Counted from the first letter of the stretch, positions 49,634 to 59,047 are shown. The stretch is DNA of 64,000 nt from Paractinoplanes rishiriensis (GCF_016862375.1 NZ_BOMV01000007.1:620001-684000), one strand, 5' to 3'. A program made the numbers and translations. The notes: generated by a model from the letters alone, not told the origin.

Positions 49634-50335
49634 ATGCCGCAGACCTCCCCGCACACCCCCGATCCCAGCTCCGAACGCCCGCGCGTCGGGCTGTTCCTCG
49701 TCCCTCCGCACCGCCGCGCCGCGCCGCTGGCCGACGCGGCGGCCTGGTACGGACTCGACCCGCAGCGCCTCGCCTGGCTGATCCGGCACTACACCCGGGA
49801 CGGCGACGTCGTGCTGGACCTCGACAACCACCCGGGCGTCGCCAGCGCCGCCCGGCACCTGCACCGCCACCCGGCCACCATCACCACCGACGGTGACCAC
49901 ACCCGGGTCACCGACGACCGGCCCGCCCGAGCCCGGCACCTCGCCGAAGACGGCGTCGCGCTGCTGCTGGCCGGACTACCCCGGCCCGGCGGCGACCGCC
50001 TCGGCGTCCACGCCGTCACCGAGGCGATGCACCAGTGGCACCGGCTGCTGCGCCCCGGCGGATTCATCCTCACCGCGCTGCCCGCCGCCGGACCACAGCC
50101 GAGCCGGACCTCGCGGCGGAGCACCGTCATCACCGCCGCCCGCGCCGCCGGGCTGCGCTACCACCAGCACCTCCCGGTGCTGCTGGTCCCGCTCCCGGCC
50201 GTCGAACCGCGCACCGACGCGGCCACCGCCGCGAGCACCCGGCCCGCGCTGCTCGACGGGCGGCACGTACCCACCCACATGGACATCCTCGCGTTCACGG
50301 CGACCACCATCGATCAGGAGGCCGCCGATGCGTGA
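49634..50335 (+). CDS. degenerate SAM methyltransferase-like protein
   Basis: 233-residue protein with the shape of a DNA-methyltransferase half: AAWYGLDPQRLAWLIRHYTRDGDVVLDLD aligns with motif I regions (GDVVLDL in place of DPFMGSG), and HQWHRLLRPGGFILTALPAAGP matches the motif following the catalytic loop. No (D/N/S)PPY motif IV is seen, so it is probably inactive or a specificity partner. It is followed with 8-nt overlap by a complete methyltransferase gene. ATG 49634 chosen; an earlier ATG at 49598 is in frame but lies on the promoter element. Confidence 0.65.
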   Translation: MPQTSPHTPDPSSERPRVGLFLVPPHRRAAPLADAAAWYGLDPQRLAWLIRHYTRDGDVVLDLDNHPGVASAARHLHRHPATITTDGDHTRVTDDRPARARHLAEDGVALLLAGLPRPGGDRLGVHAVTEAMHQWHRLLRPGGFILTALPAAGPQPSRTSRRSTVITAARAAGLRYHQHLPVLLVPLPAVEPRTDAATAASTRPALLDGRHVPTHMDILAFTATTIDQEAADA

Positions 50336-51293
50336 GCCCATCTCCACCGCCGCGTTCACCCTCGGCCTCAACCCCGACTCCAACGCTTCCGCCCTCGACG
50401 TCGGCCGGCTGTTCGCCCTGATCGCCGACGGGGTGCAGGGCTCGGTCCTGCTGACCGGGCAGACTGCCTCCCGCGACTTGCGGCGTGGCCGGTACACCCC
50501 GGAATCGATGGAACACCCCGGCAAAATGCTGCCCACCATCCCCCGCTACCTCGTCGCCACCTACACCGAGCCCGGCGATCTGGTGGCCGACCCGATGGCC
50601 GGGATCGGCACTACCGTCGTAGAGGCCATGCACCTCGGCCGCCGTGGTGTCGGCGTCGAGTACGAGACCCGGTGGGCGCAGCACGCCGCCGACAACATCC
50701 GCCTCGCCACCAGCCAAGGCGCCACCGGCACCGGCGAGATCTACACCGGTAACGCCCGACGCCTGCCCGCACTGCTGCCACCCGAGGTCCACGGCCGGAT
50801 CGCGCTGGTCATCACCTCACCGCCATACGGGCCGTCCACCCACGGCCACGTCCGGACCCCCGGCCCGCGCCGGGGCAAGGTCCGCAAGATTCACCACCGA
50901 TACGGTGCCGACGCCGCGAACCTCGCCTACACCGAACACGCCGAACTGGCCGAAGGGTTCGCCCAGATCCTCACCGGCTGCGCCGCAGTGCTGCGACCCG
51001 GCGGATACGTCGCGGTCACCGCCCGCCCGTACCGGCGCCACGGCGAACTCATCGACATCCCCGGCATGGTCGCAGCGGCCGGTCTCGCCGCCGGGCTAAC
51101 CCTGGTCGAGGAACTCGTGGCCCTCATTGCCGGAGTCCGTGACGGGGTACTCGTGCCGCGGGCCTCGTTCTTCCAGATGAAGAACGTCCGCGATGCCGTC
51201 GCCGCCGGTGACCCGCAATGGCTCATCCAGCATGAGGATCTGCTGCTGTTCCGGCTCGGCCCGGTGCCCGCTGACGGCGGGTCGCAGCGGTGA
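50328..51293 (+). CDS. DNA methyltransferase
   Basis: 321-residue S-adenosylmethionine-dependent DNA methyltransferase of the N4/N6 amino type. Motif I DPMAGIGTTVVEAMHLGRRG and motif IV TSPPYGPS are intact; GYVAVTARPYRRHGELIDIP belongs to the C-terminal part. AGGAGG lies six bases before the ATG. Such orphan methyltransferases in conjugative elements usually protect incoming DNA from host restriction; no restriction enzyme gene is nearby. Recognition sequence unknown. Confidence 0.85.
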   Translation: MREPISTAAFTLGLNPDSNASALDVGRLFALIADGVQGSVLLTGQTASRDLRRGRYTPESMEHPGKMLPTIPRYLVATYTEPGDLVADPMAGIGTTVVEAMHLGRRGVGVEYETRWAQHAADNIRLATSQGATGTGEIYTGNARRLPALLPPEVHGRIALVITSPPYGPSTHGHVRTPGPRRGKVRKIHHRYGADAANLAYTEHAELAEGFAQILTGCAAVLRPGGYVAVTARPYRRHGELIDIPGMVAAAGLAAGLTLVEELVALIAGVRDGVLVPRASFFQMKNVRDAVAAGDPQWLIQHEDLLLFRLGPVPADGGSQR

Positions 51294-51508
51294 CCAGGCG
51301 ACGAGGGCGTGATGTCCGAGGCGATGTCGATCGTGTCGGCGGTGCCCGGGACACGGCACCGACCGATGCGCCGTTGCAGGTCGACTTCGACATCACGGTG
51401 GTCGATGGGGAGCACGGTCGGCGTCTCGCCGTTCTGCAGGCCCAGGTCGTCCTCGACGTGCTGACCTGGTTGCACGATCATCACCGCGCCGGCCCGGTCG
51501 CCGAGTAA
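51290..51508 (+). CDS. small conserved-looking protein coupled to methyltransferase
   Basis: 72-residue protein, GTG 51290 overlapping the methyltransferase stop (GTGA). VDFDITVVDGEHGRRLAVLQAQVVLDVLTWLHDHHR predicts a strand and a long helix; the rest is basic. Too short to classify. The overlap is the main evidence that it is translated. Confidence 0.5.
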   Translation: MTRRRGRDVRGDVDRVGGARDTAPTDAPLQVDFDITVVDGEHGRRLAVLQAQVVLDVLTWLHDHHRAGPVAE

Positions 51509-51586
51509 CCGAGGTCAGGCATCGGGTAGCGCACCGCCGCCGATGCCAGCCTTGATCACCGCATCGAGTTGCGGGTCGATCGGTGC

Positions 51587-51625
51587 ACACCCGGCGTTCC
51601 GGCCAGCGGCCGGAACGCCGGGTGT
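51587..51625. terminator. 18-bp perfect hairpin, 3-nt loop
   Basis: ACACCCGGCGTTCCGGCC (51587-51604), loop AGC, GGCCGGAACGCCGGGTGT (51608-51625). No T-run. Lies between the small gene ending at 51508 and the gene starting at 51661; a strong terminator, or a cruciform/structured site close to the integrase gene. Confidence 0.75.
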
Positions 51626-51660
51626 CCGATCCCCCATCCGACACCGGAGGCAACGGTTCC

Positions 51661-52071
51661 ATGCAAGTCACCATCAATCGCGACGACACCGGACGATTGA
51701 CCGCCCACGCCGCGCCCGCCGCGCCGCACAACACGGCCGGGGTCACGGTCCGGCTCTGCCCGCCGGACGCCTGCGAACGGTGGTCCGGCACCCTCGCCCA
51801 CCCGCATCAGTACGCCTACGCCAGCGCCGAGCTTGCCGCTATACCCGCACAGCCGCCACGCGACGAGACGGTGGCTGACCTCAACGCACCCACCGTCATC
51901 GTGGCCATCCATCCTCGCTGCCGACAAACCCTCGCCGTCGACCCGTTCACCGGACCCGACCGCGCCCGTCAGTGGTGGCAAGCCACCCCCAACCGGTTCG
52001 CTGCCAGCGGCGCCACCTGCCACGTTCTTCCGCTGTCCGAGCCTGACTGCCAGGAAGGAGGACTTCGATGA
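51661..52071 (+). CDS. hypothetical protein upstream of integrase
   Basis: 136-residue protein, beta-rich at the start (MQVTINRDDTGRLTAHAAPA) with one Cys pair later (LCPPDAC). No recognised domain. Its stop overlaps the integrase ATG (ATGA at 52068-52071), so the two genes are coupled; it could be an excision or directionality partner, but nothing in the sequence proves that. Confidence 0.6.
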   Translation: MQVTINRDDTGRLTAHAAPAAPHNTAGVTVRLCPPDACERWSGTLAHPHQYAYASAELAAIPAQPPRDETVADLNAPTVIVAIHPRCRQTLAVDPFTGPDRARQWWQATPNRFAASGATCHVLPLSEPDCQEGGLR

Positions 52072-54410
52072 CCGCCGCCCTGCCCGAATGGCTACGGCCC
52101 ACAGCCACCGGCGGCCCGCTTCCGCAGCAGACGATCAGGGTCGCGTTCCTCGGTCGGACCTCCACCGACGAACAGCAAGACCCCACCCTGTCGCTGCCCC
52201 GACAGTTGACCAACTCCGAGCGCGCGCTGCTACCCGGGATGGTGATCGTCGCGTGGTTCTACGACGTCGAATCCTCTCGAAAGGAACTCGCCCAGCGCGG
52301 TTCCAGCACCGCGTGGAGCAAGTACGACATCGGCATTCAACGCGACGGCGGCCTCAATGATCTAATCGCCGAGGCCACCGCCCCGGACCGCCGCTTCGAC
52401 GTCGTCATCTGCGAGTCGATCGACCGCATCGCCCGCTACACCCACCAGGGCACGAAGATCGAGCATGACCTCGAACTTGCCGGTGTCCCCCTGCTGGCCG
52501 CCGACGAACCGATCATTCTCGACGGGCGGACCAACGGCCGCAAACGCAAGCGTGCCAGCCAGGTTCTCCTGCGCCGCACCAAACAGGGCGTGGCGGAGTG
52601 GTACATCATCGAAATGCTGGAGAAGTCCTGGGACGGGTTCGAGACCCACACCGGGCAGGGCTGGAACGTCGGGAAGCCGCCCTACGGCTACCTTGCCGAG
52701 AAGCACAAGCATCCCGTGCCCGCGAAACGAGCGCAGGGTAAGCACAAGACGAAACTGGAGATCGACCCGGTTCGCAGCCCCGCCGTCATCCAGATCTACG
52801 CATGGCGCATCGACGAGAAGCTGTCCTACCGAGCCGTCGCCGAACGACTCAACACCGACCTCGACCGATACCCGCCTCCGCAGCCAGTTGACCCGGAACG
52901 CGCGGTAGGCCGGTGGACCGGCTCCGCCGTCCGGGAGATCTTGTTCAACCCGAAGTACACCGGCCACATGGTGTGGAACCGCCGATCGACCAAAGACAAG
53001 CTCCACCCAGGCAAGAACAACCCTCGCGAAGAGTGGATCGTCTCCGCCGAACCCACCCACCCCGGGATCGTGCCGATCGACACGTACGTTGCCGCTCAGA
53101 GCATCGCCGCGTCCCGCCAGCGATCCCGCGCCGACGCGCGGCCCGACACCCCCAACCGGCATCGCCAAACCCGCCGGGTCTACGCCCTGCGGTCATACGT
53201 GTGGTGCGACCCCTGCCAACGGCGCATGTTCGGCCGGACTGTGTTGCCGTACACCTATTACTCCTGCCAACCGCGGGAGCGGGAGATCCCCGACGGGCAT
53301 CCCGGCACCATCTCGGTGACCGAGGAGACGCTGCTCGACTTCACCACCCGCTTCTTCAACACCTACGTGCTCGGCCCGGACCGCCTGCAACTCGCCGTAC
53401 ACACCGTGGACCTCACCGCCCAACAGGCCGCTGAGGAACACCGCCGCAAGATCGCTTCCCTTCGCCATGCCCTCACCGACATCACCAACCGCCGTACCCG
53501 GCTTCTACGCGTGCTCGAAGAAGCCGACGACACCGACGGCAGCATGTTCAACGACATCCGAGAACGACGCGCCCAGCTCGATCAGGACCTCGGTATCAAG
53601 ACCGCTGAGCTGGCGCACCTCGAAGCCAGCACCCCGGCCGGCTCAGCCGACAACGTCGAGCTCCTCGCCGACCTGCCCGAGATGGAGATCGACCTCGGGC
53701 TCCTACCCACCGATCGCATCCGGCGCTTCCTCGACGCGTTCGCCGTAAAGATCACCCACGACTTCCGAACCAACCGAGTCAGGTTCCAAGCCACCATCAC
53801 CGGCCGCGACGCAGCCAACCTGTCCCGGCTGACCCGCACCATCAGCCCGGTCCAACGCCGCCCAAACCACGCCGTGACCACCGGACACGACGCCGCCCCC
53901 GCCAACGACGGCGGGGGCGGCGTCGATTTGCAGTTCTGTGACATGCCCCGCCGGGGGCACCAGTTCAGGCTCTTCCTGCTCGCGGAAAGCGCTCGCCGGC
54001 AACTGGTGCGTTTTTCCTGGGGCCGGGCCCCAGACCCCACGCCGGGGGCACGCCCCCGGACCCCGGGTCGGTTACGGCCTCGCACCAGGCTACGGACATC
54101 GGGTGTTCGCGCTCCGCCCGGGCGACACGTTTCATACCGCTGCGCGACCGGCCGACCGGCATGCGCGACGGCCTCAGGCCGCAAGGCAACCTGCGCCGCG
54201 CGACCGCCACCGGCACCGCCACCGCCACCGGCGCCGTGGCGTCGGCGCCGGCGCCACGGCGCGACCACCCCGGGCCCATCAGAAACCGGCGCCCGCGACC
54301 GCCACCCCGCGCCACGACGCCAACCGGCTGTTGATCGGGTGCCTTGCCTGTGCATTCCGCTCGAGTCGTGGCCGTCGGTTCGATCTTGGCTTCGACACCA
54401 CCGGAGTTGA
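52068..54410 (+). CDS. large serine recombinase (element integrase)
   Basis: Site-specific serine integrase that probably inserts and excises the element. The resolvase domain starts with VAFLGRTSTDEQQDPTLSL, nucleophile S32; CESIDRIARYT is the conserved Arg helix. A recombinase domain (GWNVGKPPYGYLAEK, EILFNPKYTGHMVWNRR) and a zinc ribbon (WCDPCQRRMFG.YYSC) follow, with a coiled coil near residues 445-510. AAGGAGG lies six bases before the ATG. Homologues are about 600-650 residues; the last 150 codons are Pro/Arg-rich, cover hairpins such as 54042-54059 and look non-coding, so the natural stop seems lost, perhaps because the attachment site lies here. Confidence 0.88.
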   Translation: MTAALPEWLRPTATGGPLPQQTIRVAFLGRTSTDEQQDPTLSLPRQLTNSERALLPGMVIVAWFYDVESSRKELAQRGSSTAWSKYDIGIQRDGGLNDLIAEATAPDRRFDVVICESIDRIARYTHQGTKIEHDLELAGVPLLAADEPIILDGRTNGRKRKRASQVLLRRTKQGVAEWYIIEMLEKSWDGFETHTGQGWNVGKPPYGYLAEKHKHPVPAKRAQGKHKTKLEIDPVRSPAVIQIYAWRIDEKLSYRAVAERLNTDLDRYPPPQPVDPERAVGRWTGSAVREILFNPKYTGHMVWNRRSTKDKLHPGKNNPREEWIVSAEPTHPGIVPIDTYVAAQSIAASRQRSRADARPDTPNRHRQTRRVYALRSYVWCDPCQRRMFGRTVLPYTYYSCQPREREIPDGHPGTISVTEETLLDFTTRFFNTYVLGPDRLQLAVHTVDLTAQQAAEEHRRKIASLRHALTDITNRRTRLLRVLEEADDTDGSMFNDIRERRAQLDQDLGIKTAELAHLEASTPAGSADNVELLADLPEMEIDLGLLPTDRIRRFLDAFAVKITHDFRTNRVRFQATITGRDAANLSRLTRTISPVQRRPNHAVTTGHDAAPANDGGGGVDLQFCDMPRRGHQFRLFLLAESARRQLVRFSWGRAPDPTPGARPRTPGRLRPRTRLRTSGVRAPPGRHVSYRCATGRPACATASGRKATCAARPPPAPPPPPAPWRRRRRHGATTPGPSETGARDRHPAPRRQPAVDRVPCLCIPLESWPSVRSWLRHHRS

Positions 54411-54949
54411 ATCTCTTCAGGGTGTGGTGGAGTGCGATGTCACATCCCGCCGGGCAGGGCGGCGCTCGTCCAGGCCTTTTGGCAAACGTCCCCCGCTGGC
54501 GCTTGTCCGCGACGCGATGTTGTCGATCTGCTGCATCGGGGATGCTGCGCCGAGGATGACCGCAGATCGCCAAGATCTGGGTCCCGGCGACCTATCTGCG
54601 TCCGATTAAAGCAGCAGTTATCGGAAATATCCCAAGCGAGCTGCCGCCGCGCGGCCGACAGGGCTGGGAGGTGGTCCGCCTGTTCGGGTCGCGGCAATAC
54701 CGGGGAGTGCAAGAACGGCACGCGATCGGTGGCATGACATCAGCGAGCACCGATCCACGCAGACGTCTCCACTGGCGGCGCTGAGCGTCCCGCCCATGCG
54801 ACTGCCGCTCTCGGCGATCGGCTTGGCGCCACGTCCGCTAGGGACGGGCTGGGCGCAGCGCCGTGGGTTTTTGGTTGCAAGTTTGCTCAAGGCGGCTCGT
54901 GGACGGCCGATGGGAAGCGCGTTCGGCAGCGGCGGGAGGAGGCCGACGC
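54411..54949. other. region between integrase and chromosomal genes, no supported gene
   Basis: About 540 bp. One open stretch (about 54,590-54,780, reading YLRPIKAAVIGNIPSELPPR) has coding-like character but no start or family, and may be a gene remnant at the element border. The ribosome site GGAGGAGG at 54935-54942 belongs to the GGDEF gene. Confidence 0.4.
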
Positions 54950-56995
54950 ATGGAGACACGGGTCGGCCACCCCAGTGGCGTGCATCAGCCGCGGCGGCGG
55001 ATGATTCGGGCCAATGCGGTTTGCCGGGTGGTGCCGGCGGTGCTCGGTGCGGGCTATGCCGTCGGGACCTGGGGTGCGGAGCACCGCGGGCTCATGCTGC
55101 TCGTCGCCGGCGTGATGGCGATAACCGCGGTGCTCGCCTACGCGGCGGCGCCCCGTTTGTCGCAATCCCGGTGCTGGATGGGCATTCAGCTGGTCGGCGC
55201 GGGGGTCAGCCTCTCCGGGTCGGCGCTGCTCGGGGTTCTCGACGGAGCCGTGCACGGGCCGCTCGGTGCGCTCGTGCCGCTCACCGTCGTCTTTCTGGCG
55301 ATTGTGTTGCCGCCGCGAGCGTTCCTGACCATGGCCACGTACGCCATGGCGACGTACGCGATCGTCGTGGTCTTCTCCGAGCCCTCGCCGGACGGATATC
55401 CGATGGTGCACGCGCTCGGCTTCGGCGGGGCCGCGGCACTCTGTCTGCGGCACGCCATGGTGCTGGCCTCGCTGCGGCGGCGGCTCGCCGACACCTCGCG
55501 GACCGACCCGCTCACCGGGTGTCTCAACCGGCGCGGGTTCGACGAGCTGGTGGCGGCGGAGCTGTCCGAGGCCGAGCGGTCCGGCAGCCGGGCCAGCCTC
55601 GTTCTGCTGGACCTGGATCACTTCAAGGACGTCAACGACTCGCACGGGCACCGGGCCGGCGACGAGCTGCTGGCCTGGGCCGGCCACGTGCTGCGCACCG
55701 AGGTTTCGGTGCACGGCGGGGTCGCCCGGATCGGGGGCGACGAGTTCGCGCTGCTGCTCACCGACACCGACGCGGACGCCGCCGGGGTGGTCGTCGACCG
55801 GCTTCGCGAGCAGCTGCGGCCGTGCGCCCCGGCGAGCCTCGGGTTCGCCACCTACCCGCAGGACGCCCGGGACGCCACCGCCCTGGCGGGGGTGGCCGAC
55901 CGGCGGCTGTACGCGGACAAGGCCGCCCGCGACCGGCGCGCACCGTGCGCCGACGCGGTCGCCCAGGCCCGCACCCGGATCGGGCAGCTCGGGCCGGCCG
56001 CGACCGTCTCGACCCGGGAGCGGCGGCGGCACTCCATCGCGGACCCGGGCTGGATGTCGATGGCGCAGACCTGCGTCGCGCTGCTCTACGTGCTCCTGTT
56101 CACGGCCGGGCACCCGTACCGCGTCGGCATGGTGGCGATCTGCGGCTGGGGCTTCGTCTCCGGGCTGGCCGTCGTGCTCGGCGCCGACTGGCTGAGCCGG
56201 TCCCGCCTGGCGCGGCCGATCATGCTGGCCTTCGCCGTCAGCTCGTTCCTCAGCTGCGCCTCCATCGCCGTGCTGGACGGCGGCGTGCACGGTCCGCTCG
56301 GGGTGGGCATGCTGCTGTCGATCCCGCTGCTGATGCTCGGCATGCGGCCGAACGTGGCGGCGCCGGTCGCCGGGGTGGCCGCCGTGTTCTATCTCGGGGT
56401 GGCGGTTTTCGTCGGCGAGCCGGGATTCTGGTACGTCGCGATCAACGTGCTCGGCACCGCGGCCGCCTCGGTCGCCTGCGCCGTGCAGGGCCGGGCCGCC
56501 GCTCGCCAGCGCCGGCTGCTGACCCGGCTGTCCCGGGTCGACGTGCTCACCGACGCGCTCAACCGGCGCGGGTTCGCCGAGCGGTTCGCCGGCCAGCTCG
56601 ACCTCGCCCGGCGGCACGGCACCGGCGCCGCGCTGCTGGTCCTCGACCTGGACGGCTTCAAGCAGCTCAACGACACCGCGGGGCACGCGGCCGGCGACGA
56701 GTTGCTGCGCTGGGTGGCCGGCACGCTGCGCGGCAACCTGCAGGCGCACGACATCGTGGGCCGCCTCGGCGGCGACGAGTTCGTGGTGCTGGTCGAGGCC
56801 GACGGTGCCGAGGACACCGCGGACCGGCTGCAGCGGGCGCTGGCCGAGCGGACCGGCGCGAGCTTCGGCGTGGCCCTGCTCGGCCTGGACGGCGACGACT
56901 TCGACGGCCTGTACGCGGCCGCCGACGCCCGGCTGTACCGGCAGAAGGTGGAGCGCCGCGGCGGCCGCTCCCGCGAGCTCAGCGCTCCAGCGTGA
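54950..56995 (+). CDS. tandem membrane-GGDEF protein (diguanylate cyclase)
   Basis: 681-residue protein built from two copies of the same unit: about five membrane helices (first copy residues 20-190, second about 365-520) followed by a GGDEF domain. The signature GGDEF is intact in both (about residues 262 and 606), preceded by DLDHFKDVND and DLDGFKQLND, so both could make cyclic di-GMP. Neither has an upstream RxxD inhibitory site (the second reads QxxD). GGAGGAGG precedes ATG 54950. The 3' end overlaps the convergent PPTase gene by 17 nt. Confidence 0.9.
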   Translation: METRVGHPSGVHQPRRRMIRANAVCRVVPAVLGAGYAVGTWGAEHRGLMLLVAGVMAITAVLAYAAAPRLSQSRCWMGIQLVGAGVSLSGSALLGVLDGAVHGPLGALVPLTVVFLAIVLPPRAFLTMATYAMATYAIVVVFSEPSPDGYPMVHALGFGGAAALCLRHAMVLASLRRRLADTSRTDPLTGCLNRRGFDELVAAELSEAERSGSRASLVLLDLDHFKDVNDSHGHRAGDELLAWAGHVLRTEVSVHGGVARIGGDEFALLLTDTDADAAGVVVDRLREQLRPCAPASLGFATYPQDARDATALAGVADRRLYADKAARDRRAPCADAVAQARTRIGQLGPAATVSTRERRRHSIADPGWMSMAQTCVALLYVLLFTAGHPYRVGMVAICGWGFVSGLAVVLGADWLSRSRLARPIMLAFAVSSFLSCASIAVLDGGVHGPLGVGMLLSIPLLMLGMRPNVAAPVAGVAAVFYLGVAVFVGEPGFWYVAINVLGTAAASVACAVQGRAAARQRRLLTRLSRVDVLTDALNRRGFAERFAGQLDLARRHGTGAALLVLDLDGFKQLNDTAGHAAGDELLRWVAGTLRGNLQAHDIVGRLGGDEFVVLVEADGAEDTADRLQRALAERTGASFGVALLGLDGDDFDGLYAAADARLYRQKVERRGGRSRELSAPA

Positions 56996-57632
56996 TCGCG
57001 GTCAGGAGGAGGCCACGGCCGGCCGTCCAGCGGCCGGACAGCTCGGTCACCTCAATGCCGTCCAGCACCGGCCCGGGCACCGTGAGCCGGGCCGCAAACG
57101 TGCCGCCCGGGTCGAGGGTCACCACCGCCGCGTCGAACTCCATGAACCGCCGGATCAGCGGGAAGCACACCTTGTAGACCGACTCCTTGGCGCTGAACAG
57201 CAGCCGGTCCCAGCACACCTTCGGGTCCCGGGCGAGCAGGTCCGCGACCGCAGCCCGTTCCGTCCCGCCCGCGACCGCGCCGAGCACCCCCTCCGGGATC
57301 GGCTCGTTGTTCTCCGCGTCCACGCCCACCGACCAGGCCCGGCCGTCGGCGGCGACCACCGCGGCCCGGTAGCCGGTGCAGTGCGTGATGCTGCCGACCA
57401 CCCCGGCCGGCCACACCGGCGACCGGCGCTCGCCCACCGGCACCGCGACCGGCGGATGGCCCAGCCCGGCGAGCGCGGCCCGGGCGCACCGGCGGCCGGT
57501 GGCGAACTCGTTGCGGCGCTTCTCGACCGCCTTCGCCACCTCGCGCTCCTCCTCGGGGAACAGCGGCGCCGGGGTCAGGTCGTCGAATGCCTCCACCGCG
57601 ACGGCGAAGGGCGGCAGGATGTCGTCGATCAT
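56979..57632 (-). CDS. 4'-phosphopantetheinyl transferase (Sfp/EntD type)
   Basis: 217-residue enzyme that activates acyl or peptidyl carrier proteins by transferring phosphopantetheine from CoA. The two family motifs are present: GVDAENNEPIPEGVL (metal aspartate and Glu) and LFSAKESVYKVCFPL. RRNEFATGRRCARAALAGLG near the N-terminus is typical of EntD-type enzymes, as is SITHCTGYRAAVV. ATG 57632 chosen. It is convergent with the GGDEF gene and stands apart from any biosynthetic cluster in this window, so it probably serves siderophore or polyketide synthases elsewhere. Confidence 0.92.
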   Translation of the reverse strand: MIDDILPPFAVAVEAFDDLTPAPLFPEEEREVAKAVEKRRNEFATGRRCARAALAGLGHPPVAVPVGERRSPVWPAGVVGSITHCTGYRAAVVAADGRAWSVGVDAENNEPIPEGVLGAVAGGTERAAVADLLARDPKVCWDRLLFSAKESVYKVCFPLIRRFMEFDAAVVTLDPGGTFAARLTVPGPVLDGIEVTELSGRWTAGRGLLLTAITLER

Positions 57633-57639
57633 CAATTGG

Positions 57640-57841
57640 CACCTTACTGGCGCCGGCCCTGCTGGTGCACGGTGCCGCCGACCGCGTGGTGCCGGCCGGC
57701 CACGGCGCCTGGCTGGCCCGGCACCGCCCGGAGGCCGAGTGGCGGGAGGTCGCCGGAGCCGGTCACCTCTCGGTGCTGCCGGCCGCCGCTGTCTCGACGC
57801 TGGAGTGGCTCGGCGACCGAGAGTTTCGGAAGAACTCGTAA
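57640..57841 (+). pseudogene. C-terminal remnant of an alpha/beta hydrolase
   Basis: About 65 residues in frame: APALLVHGAADRVVPAGHGA with the acid residue and GAGHLSVLPA with the catalytic His of alpha/beta hydrolases, then TLEWLGD and a stop at 57839-57841. The core with nucleophile serine is missing; the remnant begins right at the PPTase start codon on the other strand, suggesting deletion. Confidence 0.6.
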
Positions 57842-57926
57842 GTTACGCGTTGACTTTCGCTCGGAGCGCTTCCACCATGTAGTGACGTTCCTCGATCGCG
57901 CTCCCCCACGCGAGGTGAAAATCCGC

Positions 57927-58946
57927 ATGCACCGCATCCGTCCCCGAGTACTGCTGCTGACCGGCGTCGCCGGTCTGGTCGCCGCGGCCGGCGCCGTCGC
58001 GCTCGCCCCCGCCGCCTCGGCCGCCGACTGTGCCAACGGCTACGTCGCCCTGACCTTCGACGACGGCCCCAACCCCGGCAACACCAACAATCTGCTGAAC
58101 ACGCTGCGCGCCAACGGCGTACGAGCAACGCTCTTCAACACCGGCCAGAACGCGGCTGCCAACCCGTCCCTGGTCGCGGCCGAAGCGGCCGCCGGTATGT
58201 GGATCGCCAACCACAGCTACACCCATCCGCACATGCTGACCCTGAGCTCCGCCCAGATGTCCTCGGAACTTTCTCGCACCCAGTCGGCCATCCAGGCGGC
58301 CGGCGGCGGCACCCCGCGACTGTTCCGTCCCCCGTACGGCGAAACGAATGCCACCCTGCAATCCGCCGCCTCCGCCCTCGGCCTGCGCACGGTGACCTGG
58401 GACGTCGACTCGCAGGACTGGAACGGTGCGAGCACCGCGGCGATCGTGCAGGCGGCCGGCCGGCTGACCAACGGCCAGTCGATCCTGATGCACGACCAGT
58501 ACGCGACCACGATCGCCGCCATCCCGCAGATCGTCTCCGGCCTGAAGAGCCGGGGCCTGTGCGCCGGCATGATCTCGCCGGCCACCGGCCGGGCCGTCGC
58601 CCCGGACGGCACCACGACCCCGACCACCGGACCGACAACTGGACCGACCACTGGACCGACCACGCCGCCCGCCGGTGGCAACTGCACCGCCACCTACGCC
58701 GAGGGCCAGAAGTGGGCCGACCGCTTCAACGGCCAGGTCACCGTCTCCGGCACCAGCAACTGGGTGGTGACCGTGACACTCCGCGCACCGCAGAAGATCA
58801 TCAACAGCTGGAGCGCCGCGGTCACCCTGGACAGCACCGGTACGGTGCTGACCGCCCGGCCGAACGGCAGCGGCAACGTCTTCGGCTTCACCGTCCAGCA
58901 CGGCGGGAACTGGATCTGGCCGGCACTCACCTGCCGGGTGGGCTGA
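57927..58946 (+). CDS. secreted polysaccharide deacetylase with CBM2 module
   Basis: 339-residue exported carbohydrate esterase. A twin hydrophobic signal peptide (MHRIRPRVLLLTGVAGLVAA, cleavage near ASA-AD at 33) precedes a NodB/CE4 domain: TFDDGPN (catalytic Asp and metal Asp), NHSYTHPHM (two metal His), RPPYGE and ILMHDQ. A Thr/Pro linker (TTPTTGPTTGPTT) leads to a C-terminal family-2 carbohydrate-binding module with paired cysteines. Likely removes acetyl groups from chitin, peptidoglycan or xylan outside the cell. GAGGTGA eight bases before ATG 57927. Confidence 0.92.
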   Translation: MHRIRPRVLLLTGVAGLVAAAGAVALAPAASAADCANGYVALTFDDGPNPGNTNNLLNTLRANGVRATLFNTGQNAAANPSLVAAEAAAGMWIANHSYTHPHMLTLSSAQMSSELSRTQSAIQAAGGGTPRLFRPPYGETNATLQSAASALGLRTVTWDVDSQDWNGASTAAIVQAAGRLTNGQSILMHDQYATTIAAIPQIVSGLKSRGLCAGMISPATGRAVAPDGTTTPTTGPTTGPTTGPTTPPAGGNCTATYAEGQKWADRFNGQVTVSGTSNWVVTVTLRAPQKIINSWSAAVTLDSTGTVLTARPNGSGNVFGFTVQHGGNWIWPALTCRVG

Positions 58947-59047
58947 CCTTCCTGGAGGGCAGGGTGCGGGGACGGGTAAGGGTCCTCGCACCCACCACCC
59001 TCGAGGTGGCCCTTTCCATCGGCCGGGCCCGGCGCAACCGTGGAGGC

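Noticed and set aside
55050-56749. Very long open frames opposite the GGDEF gene
   Set aside because: Typical high-GC antisense shadows; no domains and no ribosome sites.
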